Part shown: in pieces, positions 35,305 through 43,609 of the stretch
Numbering within the stretch: the first letter of the stretch is position 1
Layout: each line of letters starts with the position of its first letter
Origin: Pedobacter sp. PACM 27299
GTDB lineage: Bacteria; Bacteroidota; Bacteroidia; Sphingobacteriales; Sphingobacteriaceae
Assembly: GCF_001412655.1 (NCBI RefSeq)
Contig: NZ_CP012996.1
Span: 4,092,001-4,156,000, forward strand
DNA length: 64,000 nt
Direction of reading: 5' to 3'
Notes under the pieces: model-generated
Told to the model about the DNA's origin: nothing
Seen by the model: the letters and a program-made list of their open reading frames with translations, nothing else
The model's database searches: none
Translations under genes and position numbers: made by a program

Positions 35305-36495
35305 TTATTCATTTCGATGCACAATAAACTTAAATGATTTCGGCGCTAAGACTTCATCCTTTTCAACCTCCACAGTTTCTTCTGGGATATTGAGCATCAC
35401 CTTATCTGCGGCATTACGCTTAGTCTTGTCTACAATTTTTGCATAAATTTCCGTATTCTTAAATGCTTTATGACCTAGCATTTTAGAAACCGTATAAATA
35501 TCAGTTCCAAGCTCCAATTGTAATGTTGCGAAAGTATGGCGAAAACTATGAAACGTAATATTCTTTCTGATACCTGCTTTTGTCAACCAATGTTTAAAAA
35601 AAGTCTTCATTCTGGAATACCTTAAACCTTGAAAAACAAAAATATTTTCTGTATTCTGAATCCCCATCATGGAGACCGCCTGGTCTGAGATCGGCATCAC
35701 CTCCGCTGCATCTGTTTTTTCCTGCGAGAACTGAAGCTCGTATTTTCCGGGAGTTCCGCGAAGCTCTGACCACTTCAAAGTCGCTACATCAGAAAATCTC
35801 AAACCAGTAAGCCCTGAAAAAAGCGAAGCCATTTTCATTAAATCTGAATCAGCAGGTGTATCCGCTAAGTGTTGGAATTCCTCAAGGCTAAGCCTTTCTC
35901 TATGCGTCTCCTTAGGAGTAATCGGCTTAACAATCGCATGTAGATCCTGGGGAATTAAGCCCTTTTTATAGGCGATTCTTAAAATATGTCTAAGCTTAGC
36001 ATAATAGCTTACAGCTGTATTTTTTGAGATAGGCCTTTCAGTCCTACTGATACCAGGCCCACTGAGTAAATAATTTTTATAATCCTCACACAAGTAATCA
36101 TTGAGCTCAGGAAACTTCAAATCATGGCCAGCAAAGGCGCAAAAATAACGTAAGCTCATCCCCCAGCTATCTGAAACAGAATGTTGCTTTTTACGGGCTT
36201 CAATTTTAAAAAAATCGATAAAGCTACCGTCTTTTCTGGCGTCTGAAATAAAACCAAACCTTCGATTCTGTATATCCAATTGACGTTGCGCACAAATACT
36301 ACGAGCCAGCACCATTGTTTCCTTATTATGTTGCCGCTCCCATTGATCTACAGGACTATCATAGATAAACAGTTTTAGCGTTTCAAACCGATGAAGTTTA
36401 CCGGTAGAGGGATTTTTAAGGGATGGTGAATAATCAAGTATTATGCTTTTCCTATTATTCACGATAGTTCTCAACCTCATTTTTACTTTAGCCAT
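35305..36495 (-). CDS. Tyrosine recombinase/integrase
   Basis: This 396-aa site-specific recombinase has an arm-binding N-domain (~1-90), a SAM-like core-binding domain (~95-185) and a catalytic domain. The active-site set is complete: Arg ~233 (SGLTGLRFSDV), Lys ~260 (FSQEKTDA), His/Arg ~316/319 (ITFHSFRHTFATL), His ~342 (MLGHKAFKNTEIYAKI) and Tyr ~351. It would cut and rejoin attachment sites to move the element. It directly follows the double-HTH gene (3-nt gap), so both are probably one transcript. It belongs to the typical Bacteroidota integrase group. Confidence 0.95.
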   Translation of the reverse strand: MAKVKMRLRTIVNNRKSIILDYSPSLKNPSTGKLHRFETLKLFIYDSPVDQWERQHNKETMVLARSICAQRQLDIQNRRFGFISDARKDGSFIDFFKIEARKKQHSVSDSWGMSLRYFCAFAGHDLKFPELNDYLCEDYKNYLLSGPGISRTERPISKNTAVSYYAKLRHILRIAYKKGLIPQDLHAIVKPITPKETHRERLSLEEFQHLADTPADSDLMKMASLFSGLTGLRFSDVATLKWSELRGTPGKYELQFSQEKTDAAEVMPISDQAVSMMGIQNTENIFVFQGLRYSRMKTFFKHWLTKAGIRKNITFHSFRHTFATLQLELGTDIYTVSKMLGHKAFKNTEIYAKIVDKTKRNAADKVMLNIPEETVEVEKDEVLAPKSFKFIVHRNE

Positions 36496-36498
36496 AAC

Positions 36499-37065
36499 TT
36501 AATCGTTTTGGTTAGAAAAATTGTTTAGATCAGACTTCAACACGTAACTAAACTTACCATCACGATATTTCGGAATATTATTTCTCTTCAGCAGATCCCA
36601 CAAGGCCTTCTCAGAAAAATTAAGCACCTGCTGCGCCTCAGTGATAGAGTAACAATACTTCGGATGCGGATTCTTTTTACGTGCCTTTAGAACAGGTACC
36701 TTAAATTCAGCAAGAGCCAGCATTTGATCAATATCAATCCTTTTGATCAAAGTTTTTCGTGGAGTCAATCTTACTGCTTTTATTCTACCCGTTTGAATAA
36801 TGTTATAAATACCTCTGATGGAAATATTCAATAATCTAGCAGCTTCCCTGACAGTTAAAAATTCAGCAACAACTATATCCTTAGCAGTAGCAACTACAGT
36901 TGCTACAACTTGTTTTTCAGAAGCTTGAATCTTCTCCTCCCGGACTTTTCGTTTGCCATACCTGCTGTTACAGATATGGCTACAAAATCTAGTTACAGTA
37001 GTCCTTGCCAGGAAGCTATTTCCACAAAACTCACAAATTCTTTTGACTTTAATATTCGAACTCAT
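36499..37065 (-). CDS. Zinc-ribbon protein with two excisionase-type HTH domains
   Basis: From ATG 37065 the protein is 188 aa ([20 protein letters not shown]). A Cys4 zinc ribbon lies at ~11-32 (CEFC...CSHIC), HTH-1 at ~65-115 ([27 protein letters not shown]) and HTH-2 at ~132-180 ([26 protein letters not shown]). Both HTHs are of the excisionase/MerR type. It is the immediate upstream partner of the integrase and a likely recombination directionality factor or att-binding protein. The frame is open to 37185, but that extension overlaps the 10-bp repeat array, which argues for the internal start. Confidence 0.8.
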   Translation of the reverse strand: MSSNIKVKRICEFCGNSFLARTTVTRFCSHICNSRYGKRKVREEKIQASEKQVVATVVATAKDIVVAEFLTVREAARLLNISIRGIYNIIQTGRIKAVRLTPRKTLIKRIDIDQMLALAEFKVPVLKARKKNPHPKYCYSITEAQQVLNFSEKALWDLLKRNNIPKYRDGKFSYVLKSDLNNFSNQND

Positions 37066-37146
37066 CCTAAGGTTGTTTAACGCAAATGCAGCGCCTCTTT
37101 TCGATCTAATTCCACTAATAACACCTGTAGTTAACTCTCCTTTTTT

Positions 37147-37216
37147 AAGTGCCATTAAGCGCCGATAAGAGTCATTAAGTGTCATTAGATGTCCTTAGTC
37201 GCCATCATTTACCAGG
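37147..37216. repeat. Array of ~10-bp phased repeats (array 1)
   Basis: On the + strand six successive 10-bp units read AAGTGCCATT, AAGCGCCGAT, AAGAGTCATT, AAGTGTCATT, AGATGTCCTT and AGTCGCCATC, followed by ATTTACCAGG. The consensus is about AAGTGYCATT. Strict 10-bp spacing puts every unit on one helical face. It lies between the integrase/HTH operon and mnmE. Confidence 0.7.
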
Positions 37217-37343
37217 TGAATTTTTCACAAGATTTTTAGATGAGAAAAGCTACAAATGCGCTACAAAAGTCAGAAAAACAAAAGCATATATCCAAAAATA
37301 TGGACAAAAGAAATACACATAACTTATTAACAATAAGCTACTT

Positions 37344-37394
37344 AGTTGTCATTATTTGTCGTAAGTATGCGTTATTTACCCTGATTATTTGCCG
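37344..37394. repeat. Second phased-repeat array reaching the mnmE 3' end (array 2)
   Basis: Units AGTTGTCATT, ATTTGTCGTA and AGTATGCGTT, then ATTTACCCTG, run in 10-bp register. Array 1 ends the same way (ATTTACCAGG). ATTATTTGTCG (37351-37361) recurs as ATTATTTGCCG (37384-37394), the latter overlapping the mnmE stop codon. Confidence 0.6.
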
Positions 37395-38752
37395 ATACAA
37401 AACTTGCTAAAGATATTCTCCAGCAAATCATCCGTAGTCACTTGCCCAGTAATCTCCCCTAAATAATATAACGCTTGCTTGATATCCATAGCTAAGAAAT
37501 CTGAAGTCACCGGATTCGTCAAACCTCTCACTACACTATCCAGCGCCGTTCTGGTTTTCTGCAACGCTTCCACGTGTCTTATATTCGTCACCATTGTGTG
37601 GTTCGTAGACAGCTTATCTCCTACTGCGGTATCATAAAGCAACTGTTTCAACTCTTCAATCTGCTGATTTTCCTTCGCCGAAATAGAAATAAAATTAATA
37701 TCTGAAGGAAGACCAAGTTCCTTCACTCGATCTGTAAATGAAAGATCAATTTTATTCGCGACTGCGATAAAAGCAATTCCTGGTTTGTGTAAACTTTGAA
37801 TATCGTCTCTGATTTCACTCGCAGAAAGATTCACTACATCAAAAAGATAAACCAGTACTGCCGACTGGCTAATCTTCTGCATCGTTTTCTCTACTCCGAT
37901 CGCTTCAATCGTGTCTGTCGCTTCTCTAATCCCTGCAGTATCAATCAATCTGAAATTAATCCCATTGATATTCAAAACCTCTTCAATCGTATCGCGTGTA
38001 GTTCCGGCAATTTCACTTACAATTGCACGATCTTCATTTAACAGCGCATTTAAAAGAGTTGATTTTCCTGCATTCGGCCTACCGGCGATAACCGTGTTGA
38101 TCCCTTCTTTAATCACGTTTCCTAACTCAAACGAGCGGATCAGTTTATTAATCACCAATGTGATCTTATTGATCAATTCCTGCAGCTGATCTCTATTTGC
38201 AAACTCCACATCCTCTTCAGAGAAGTCAAGTTCCAATTCAATCATAGAAGCAAAATGAATCAATTGTTCTCTTAACACATTCAATTCCGTACTAAAACCA
38301 CCTCTAAGCTGGTTCATCGCCACGCTATGCGCGGCCTGAGAATCCGAAGAAATCAAATCTGCTACAGCTTCTGCCTGCGATAAGTCTAAAGAACCATTTA
38401 AAAACGCCCTTAAAGTAAATTCTCCTGGTTTAGCCGCCGAAGCACCTTTTCTAATCAACAAAGAAATGATCTGCTGAATGATATAATTTGAACCATGGCA
38501 GCTAATTTCCACCACATTTTCTTTTGTATAAGACTTTGGAGCTACAAATAGCGCGACTACGACCTCATCAATCACCACATCACCATCTTTGATCAAGCCA
38601 AAGTGTAAGGTATGGGAATCTTGTTTTAGCAAATCCTTACTAAAAACGGAGTTCGTGATCGTGATCGCATCCTTACCTGAAAGACGAATTACACCGATCG
38701 CACCGATTCCTTGAGGAGTAGATAAGGCAACTATAGTTTCATTACTGATCAT
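37385..38752 (-). CDS. mnmE: tRNA modification GTPase MnmE
   Basis: The 455-aa protein has the three MnmE parts: an N-terminal tetrahydrofolate-binding domain (IVALSTPQGIGAIGVIRLSG), a helical domain and an inserted Ras-like G domain (Walker A GRPNAGKSTLL, G3 DTAG in RLIDTAGIREATD, NKID). It ends with the catalytic CIGK. With MnmG it installs the 5-(carboxymethyl)aminomethyl group on wobble U34 of tRNAs. The length is normal. The 3' end faces the integrase module; the ends of mnmE genes are known insertion sites (for example SGI1 in Salmonella). Confidence 0.97.
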   Translation of the reverse strand: MISNETIVALSTPQGIGAIGVIRLSGKDAITITNSVFSKDLLKQDSHTLHFGLIKDGDVVIDEVVVALFVAPKSYTKENVVEISCHGSNYIIQQIISLLIRKGASAAKPGEFTLRAFLNGSLDLSQAEAVADLISSDSQAAHSVAMNQLRGGFSTELNVLREQLIHFASMIELELDFSEEDVEFANRDQLQELINKITLVINKLIRSFELGNVIKEGINTVIAGRPNAGKSTLLNALLNEDRAIVSEIAGTTRDTIEEVLNINGINFRLIDTAGIREATDTIEAIGVEKTMQKISQSAVLVYLFDVVNLSASEIRDDIQSLHKPGIAFIAVANKIDLSFTDRVKELGLPSDINFISISAKENQQIEELKQLLYDTAVGDKLSTNHTMVTNIRHVEALQKTRTALDSVVRGLTNPVTSDFLAMDIKQALYYLGEITGQVTTDDLLENIFSKFCIGK

Positions 38753-38929
38753 AAGAAGAAATATTCTGTGTTTTGATTATTTACAAAACTAGCCAAACAT
38801 TTCATACCTTACCGTGTTTAGTTTTTGAAAAAACAAATAAACTACAATTAAATCCTTACTGGTTCATCAAAACAAGCTCAAATCTGAGCTTTTTGCATTG
38901 ATGTGACCTATTAATTTAGCCAGACGCTT

Positions 38930-40048
38930 ATGAAAGACATGCCCCTTACCGTTAAAAGATCCATTGAACTCCTCGGAATCGTTCTTGTAGGAACCATACT
39001 TGTCATTGGAAAAGACATCATCATGCCGGTCATCATGGCCTTCTTCATCAGCATCATGCTCCTACCCGTATTTCGATTTTTAAGAAAATACAAAGTCCCG
39101 GAAATAGTAGCCATCATTTTGCCGATCCTTTTAGTGGTCATCTTTGTTGGGGCTATCGTATGGTTCTTCTCCGCGCAGGTAGGTGTTCTGGCATACGACT
39201 TCCCACAAATTAAATCCAATGTAAACGCACATTTAAAAACGCTCAGCGAATGGTTCGGCAGCATCAGCCATATCTCTACAACCGAGCAAATGAAGTTCAT
39301 TACCAAAAAAAGTGATGACCTTCTGGCAATGGGCGGTAAAGCAGCCAGTGGAGCAGCAGTAACCTTAAGTTCACTGTTTGTATTTGTCGGTCTATTGCCG
39401 ATCTACATTTACCTGATGCTATTTTACAAAGACATTTTATTGCGCTTTGTATTCATGTGGTTCAAGACAGATCATCACCCAAAGGTGAAAGAAGCCATTT
39501 ATGAAACCGAATCTATCATCAAAAACTACCTGGTGGGCCTTCTGATTCAAGTGACCTATATGACCATTTTACTAGGAGGACTTCTGTTACTTTTCGGCAT
39601 TAAACACGCCTTGCTAATCGGTGTTATTTTCGCGATCTTAAACTTGATCCCTTATGTAGGGGCATTAATTGGGAACATTATCGGTGTTTTACTGACCCTG
39701 ACTTCCTCTACAGAATTATGGCCGGTCATTACTGTGCTTGCTGTTATTGCCGGAGTTCAGTTCCTGGACAACAACATCCTGATGCCTAGAATTGTAGGAT
39801 CGAAAGTAAAAATAAACGCGCTATTTGCCATTTTAGGAGTTGTCATAGGTGGAAGTATAGCCGGTGTATCAGGAATGTTCCTATCCATGCCGATCATTGC
39901 CGTATTAAAAGTTATCTTCGACAGAACAGTGATGTTTAAGCAATGGGGCGTATTATTTGGTGATGAAAGACCTTCAAAAAGCCCAATGACCTTTGCCTCT
40001 TTCAGGAAAAAGAAAAGCGTACCCACTTCGACAGGAACTCAAAAATAA
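38930..40048 (+). CDS. AI-2E family transporter
   Basis: The 372-aa membrane protein has about eight TM segments: a first pair at ~10-30/35-60 (GIVLVGTILVIGKDIIMPVIMAFFISIMLLPVF), a soluble loop at ~75-125, then TMs to ~340. It has the family's IYLMLFYKDILLRF, LLIQVTYMTILLGGLLLLFGI and ILNLIPYVGALIGNIIGVLLTL motifs. Family members are inner-membrane exporters or Na+/H+ antiporters of varied substrates. The AI-2 name comes from TqsA and does not prove the substrate. Confidence 0.9.
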   Translation: MKDMPLTVKRSIELLGIVLVGTILVIGKDIIMPVIMAFFISIMLLPVFRFLRKYKVPEIVAIILPILLVVIFVGAIVWFFSAQVGVLAYDFPQIKSNVNAHLKTLSEWFGSISHISTTEQMKFITKKSDDLLAMGGKAASGAAVTLSSLFVFVGLLPIYIYLMLFYKDILLRFVFMWFKTDHHPKVKEAIYETESIIKNYLVGLLIQVTYMTILLGGLLLLFGIKHALLIGVIFAILNLIPYVGALIGNIIGVLLTLTSSTELWPVITVLAVIAGVQFLDNNILMPRIVGSKVKINALFAILGVVIGGSIAGVSGMFLSMPIIAVLKVIFDRTVMFKQWGVLFGDERPSKSPMTFASFRKKKSVPTSTGTQK

Positions 40049-40102
40049 CTCCTGCACCAACACCTCATTCTAAACTTTGAATCTATCATTCCGAAAGAAA
40101 AA

Positions 40103-40690
40103 ATGGAACAGAACAAAAACGCTCGCTGGATACTCGACTTAAAACATTGGCAACTCTTTGCTTTATTCGTAGCACCTTACGTATTGCCCTATCTTTTCCG
40201 TCCCTTCAGAACACCTGGCTCCAGTGGCTATTGGATTGAGCTATGCTCTTTAATTTATCTGCTCACTTTATTTTGTGGATGGATATATTTTACTACCATA
40301 AATCTGTATCCACTATTGCCAGCCACCGTAACGACGAGCATTAAAAGTTTCAAAAGGAAGGTCGGCTTCGCATTCTTCCCGCCCTTCATCCTCTTAGCAA
40401 TTGCCTTGTATCGGGAGACCGAAGGAAATGGAGGCTCTGGTTTCTTTGCCCTAGCCGTCTTGATAGGGTTAATTCTGGTGTATCCCGCCATCTGTCTGAT
40501 CCAATCCACCTACTTTATGATCAAAACGCTAAAAGGAGTGGAATTACAACGCCCTATAACCCGCAGCGACTACGACTTATTGGATTGCACCATTATTTAT
40601 CCGCTCATAGGCGTTTGGATAATACAGCCGCGGATCAACAAGGCCTACGAAATGTCCAATATCCTGCAGCAGCTGCAAGATGAAAAATAA
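40103..40690 (+). CDS. 195-aa four-TM hypothetical membrane protein
   Basis: Hydrophobic segments are at ~14-32 (WQLFALFVAPYVLPYLF), 45-63 (LCSLIYLLTLFCGWIYF), 90-107 (FFPPFILLAIALY) and 115-140 (GFFALAVLIGLILVYPAICLIQ). A cytoplasmic tail ends with TIIYPLIGVWIIQPRINKAY, a phrase seen in small Bacteroidota inner-membrane proteins. It is 54 bp after the AI-2E gene on the same strand and possibly cotranscribed. Function unknown. Confidence 0.6.
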   Translation: MEQNKNARWILDLKHWQLFALFVAPYVLPYLFRPFRTPGSSGYWIELCSLIYLLTLFCGWIYFTTINLYPLLPATVTTSIKSFKRKVGFAFFPPFILLAIALYRETEGNGGSGFFALAVLIGLILVYPAICLIQSTYFMIKTLKGVELQRPITRSDYDLLDCTIIYPLIGVWIIQPRINKAYEMSNILQQLQDEK

Positions 40691-40720
40691 TAAAGTTTTA
40701 AACACCCTACTGAATAAAAG

Positions 40721-40756
40721 AAAAAGGTCCTGAACATCACGCTCAGGACCTTTTTT
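40721..40756. terminator. Bidirectional terminator between the membrane gene and argS
   Basis: AAAGGTCCTGA pairs with TCAGGACCTTT (11-bp perfect stem), with A5 on the left and T6 on the right. It sits between two convergent genes. Confidence 0.85.
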
Positions 40757-40774
40757 ATCAAGTTAAAATGAGAT

Positions 40775-42553
40775 TTACATTCTTTCTGGAACTGTGATTC
40801 CTAAGATTTTCATACCAGCTTTAAGAATGTTCGCGGTAACCGCACTAATGCTTAAACGGTGATGCTTCAACGCTTCATCTTCTTCTTTCACAATCGGTGG
40901 AACCTCATGGTAGAATTTATTGAACATCTTAGCCACCTCATACAGGTAATTTGCCAAACTTGCCGGACTAAACACTTTCGCTGCAGCAACAATCTCTGCA
41001 GGATATTTAGCCAATAACATGATCATTTCGCGTTCTGTAGCTGTAATCGCTACTTCAGCAGCCCCTTTTCCTGCATCATAACCTGCTTTGTTTAACAGAG
41101 ATTTGATACGCGCATGAGTGTATTGAATAAAAGGACCTGTATTTCCCTGGAAATCGATAGACTCCGAAGGATCAAATAACAATCGTTTCTTAGGCTCTAC
41201 TTTCAGCAGAAAATACTTTAAAGCCCCCAAACCAATATTGTTATATAAAGCGCTTTTTTCTTCTTCACTAAAATCGTTTACTTTTCCTAGCGCTTCAGTT
41301 TTCTGTTTCGCAGTCTCGATCATCTCTGCAACAAGATCATCTGCATCTACCACTGTACCTTCTCTCGATTTCATCTTGCCGCTTGGCAGATCCACCATAC
41401 CGTACGACAAGTGGTGTAACCCTTTAGCCCAGGTTTTACCTAGTTTTTCTAAAATCAGGAACAATACCTTGAAGTGGTAATCCTGCTCATTTCCTACTAC
41501 ATAAATCGACTCATCCATTCCGAAATCGTCATGTTTCATTTGAGCAGTACCCAAATCCTGAGTGATGTATACCGAAGTACCGTCTGCACGTAAAACCAAT
41601 TTCTGGTCTAAGCCATCAGCAGTTAAGTCGATCCATACAGAACCATCTGGTTTTTTAAAGAACACGCCTTTTTCCAAACCTTCTTCTACCGTTCCTTTTC
41701 CTAACAAATAGGTATTACTCTCATAATAGTACTTGTCGAAATCAACACCAAGGTTTTTATAACTCACTTCAAAACCAGCATAAACCCAGCTGTTCATCGT
41801 TTTCCATAAGCTAATTACAGCCTCATCTCCTGCTTCCCAATCCTGAAGCATTTTTTGTGCTTCTAAAATCAATGGGGCATTCTTCTTCGCTTCCTCTTCT
41901 GTCTGACCAGCTTCTTTTAAAGCCTCAATTTCTTTTTTATACTCTTTATCAAAGATTACATAGTATTTTCCCACCAGGTGATCCCCTTTTAAGCCTGAAC
42001 TGTCCGGAGTTTCGCCATTTCCCCATTTCTGCCAGGCCAGCATGGACTTACAGATATGGATACCACGGTCGTTTACCAGGTTCACTTTGATCACTTCATG
42101 ACCGCTTGCTTTTAGCAATTCTGCCACAGAATAACCTAACAGGTTGTTTCTAACGTGTCCTAAATGTAAAGGTTTGTTGGTATTAGGCGATGAATATTCC
42201 ACCATCACCTTTTTGCCATTCGGCGCAATTGCACCAAATTCAGGGCTCAAAAGCTCCTGATTGAAAAGGCTTAACCAATAGCTGTCGGCTACTGATAAGT
42301 TAAGAAATCCCTTAATTACGTTAAATGCAGTAACTTCTTCTATGTTTGCTACCAGGTATGCTCCAAGTTCCGCTGCCGTTACTTCCGGAGATTTTTTTGA
42401 GAAACGCACGATAGGAAAAACCACAATAGTGATCTGTCCCTCAAATTCAGCTCTGGTATCTTGTAAACTTACTTGGTTTTCAGGAAGGTCCTGACCGTAT
42501 AATTGCTTTACCGCAGCAATCGTTGCTGTGGTGATATGTTGTTCGATATTCAT
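40775..42553 (-). CDS. argS: Arginyl-tRNA synthetase
   Basis: This 592-aa class I synthetase charges tRNA-Arg. Its features are an N-terminal Add-1 domain (~1-90), HIGH as HLGH in SSPNTNKPLHLGHVRNN (~125), the KMSKS-equivalent KMKSR in DLPSGKMKSREG and a C-terminal DALR anticodon domain (FIQYTHARIKSLL..., ending KAGMKILGITVPERM). The full family length is present. The arginase gene ends only 3 bp upstream of its start, so the two form a tight operon. Confidence 0.97.
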   Translation of the reverse strand: MNIEQHITTATIAAVKQLYGQDLPENQVSLQDTRAEFEGQITIVVFPIVRFSKKSPEVTAAELGAYLVANIEEVTAFNVIKGFLNLSVADSYWLSLFNQELLSPEFGAIAPNGKKVMVEYSSPNTNKPLHLGHVRNNLLGYSVAELLKASGHEVIKVNLVNDRGIHICKSMLAWQKWGNGETPDSSGLKGDHLVGKYYVIFDKEYKKEIEALKEAGQTEEEAKKNAPLILEAQKMLQDWEAGDEAVISLWKTMNSWVYAGFEVSYKNLGVDFDKYYYESNTYLLGKGTVEEGLEKGVFFKKPDGSVWIDLTADGLDQKLVLRADGTSVYITQDLGTAQMKHDDFGMDESIYVVGNEQDYHFKVLFLILEKLGKTWAKGLHHLSYGMVDLPSGKMKSREGTVVDADDLVAEMIETAKQKTEALGKVNDFSEEEKSALYNNIGLGALKYFLLKVEPKKRLLFDPSESIDFQGNTGPFIQYTHARIKSLLNKAGYDAGKGAAEVAITATEREMIMLLAKYPAEIVAAAKVFSPASLANYLYEVAKMFNKFYHEVPPIVKEEDEALKHHRLSISAVTANILKAGMKILGITVPERM

Positions 42554-42556
42554 AAT

Positions 42557-43507
42557 TTACTCGTTTCTAAAAGCGTTCGTCGCTTTAATTAAAATTTCAA
42601 AGGCATGTTCTGCCATTTGATTCTCCCTGTCGAGAGTTGGATTCACTTCTACAATCTCGAAGCAGCATACTTTCTGATTGGTGATCAGGCCAGACATCAG
42701 CTTGCCCGCTTCTCTTTCTGTCAACCCTTGAGCAACCGGTGTCCCCGTCCCTCTGGATGCCGTAGGATCCATAGAATCCACGTCAAATGAAACATAAATG
42801 AGATCACAATGATCAAGATACACCAAGGTATCAATCACTGTCCGTTCTACCCCTCTTTTCCGGACGTCAGCCGTCGTAAAGATCTTGACTTTATTTTTCT
42901 TCAGCAAGTATTCTTCCGGCTTCTCCATATCCCGCGCAGAAATCAGCACAAGATCGCGATAATTAATCTTAGGTGCTATATTTCCGACGTTTTTTAGCTG
43001 AAACCAGTAGTTGATCGTTTCCTGATCCAGCTTGTTCACTTTCGACTCTAAATTATCTTCGTCAAGTGACATCGCTAAGGGCATTCCGTGCATATTTCCG
43101 GAGGGTGTAGTGTATGGAGAATGGATATCTGCATGCGCATCGATCCAAATTACCCCTAATTTCGACTTTGGAAAAGCCGCTTTTATCCCCGCAATCGTAC
43201 CCGCTGCAGTACTATGATCTCCCGATAAAACTACCGGAAACTCTTTCTCTTCTAAGGTAGTCCGCACCTGATCACTCACCCGCTCTACCATCGTCAATAT
43301 CCCGGAAATCCGCTTCGCATACGGGCTGCCGGTGCCTTCAAGCAACAAATGGTTCTCATTTGGCACTTCTATAGATTTATGTTTTTTGAAGAATCTACTC
43401 CCAAAATCCAACGCTGCAATCTTAATTGCATCCACTCCTAAACTAGCTCCCCGTGTACCGGCGCCGATCTCGGATTTTACCTCAATAATTTTTAAAGTCT
43501 TAGTCAT
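42557..43507 (-). CDS. rocF: Arginase (ureohydrolase)
   Basis: The 316-aa ureohydrolase has the Mn2+-binding motifs GDHS (VVLSGDHSTAAGTI), DAHADIH (WIDAHADIHSPYT) and SFDVDSMDP. These mark a binuclear manganese enzyme cleaving arginine to ornithine and urea. It starts at ATG 43507 and its stop abuts argS. A divergent arginine decarboxylase starts ~100 bp away, so the locus splits arginine between ornithine and agmatine. Agmatinase is the main alternative family, but the length and the arginase-type N-terminal (EIGAGTRGASLGVDAI) favour arginase. Confidence 0.9.
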   Translation of the reverse strand: MTKTLKIIEVKSEIGAGTRGASLGVDAIKIAALDFGSRFFKKHKSIEVPNENHLLLEGTGSPYAKRISGILTMVERVSDQVRTTLEEKEFPVVLSGDHSTAAGTIAGIKAAFPKSKLGVIWIDAHADIHSPYTTPSGNMHGMPLAMSLDEDNLESKVNKLDQETINYWFQLKNVGNIAPKINYRDLVLISARDMEKPEEYLLKKNKVKIFTTADVRKRGVERTVIDTLVYLDHCDLIYVSFDVDSMDPTASRGTGTPVAQGLTEREAGKLMSGLITNQKVCCFEIVEVNPTLDRENQMAEHAFEILIKATNAFRNE

Positions 43508-43540
43508 AAAAAAAAATACAAGTGTATTTTATAAAGTGAT

Positions 43541-43548
43541 TATCTTTG
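43541..43548 (+). promoter_or_regulatory. Candidate -7 box for the arginine decarboxylase
   Basis: TATCTTTG matches TAnnTTTG 60 bp before the ATG at 43610, a good distance for a leader. A clear TTTG -33 box is not visible. Motif only. Confidence 0.4.
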
Positions 43549-43609
43549 AGCCGAAAATTAACTCATTTAATTAGCTACCCCTTTAAATAATTGTTCAAAA
43601 ATATAAAAA

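Noticed and set aside
37066..37185. Longer start for the double-HTH protein
   Set aside because: The extra 40 residues are encoded by the 10-bp repeat array and flanking DNA and do not resemble the family.
29255..37394. CRISPR or known defence system in the mobile segment
   Set aside because: No spaced identical repeats or recognisable defence nuclease; the 10-bp arrays have no unique spacers.
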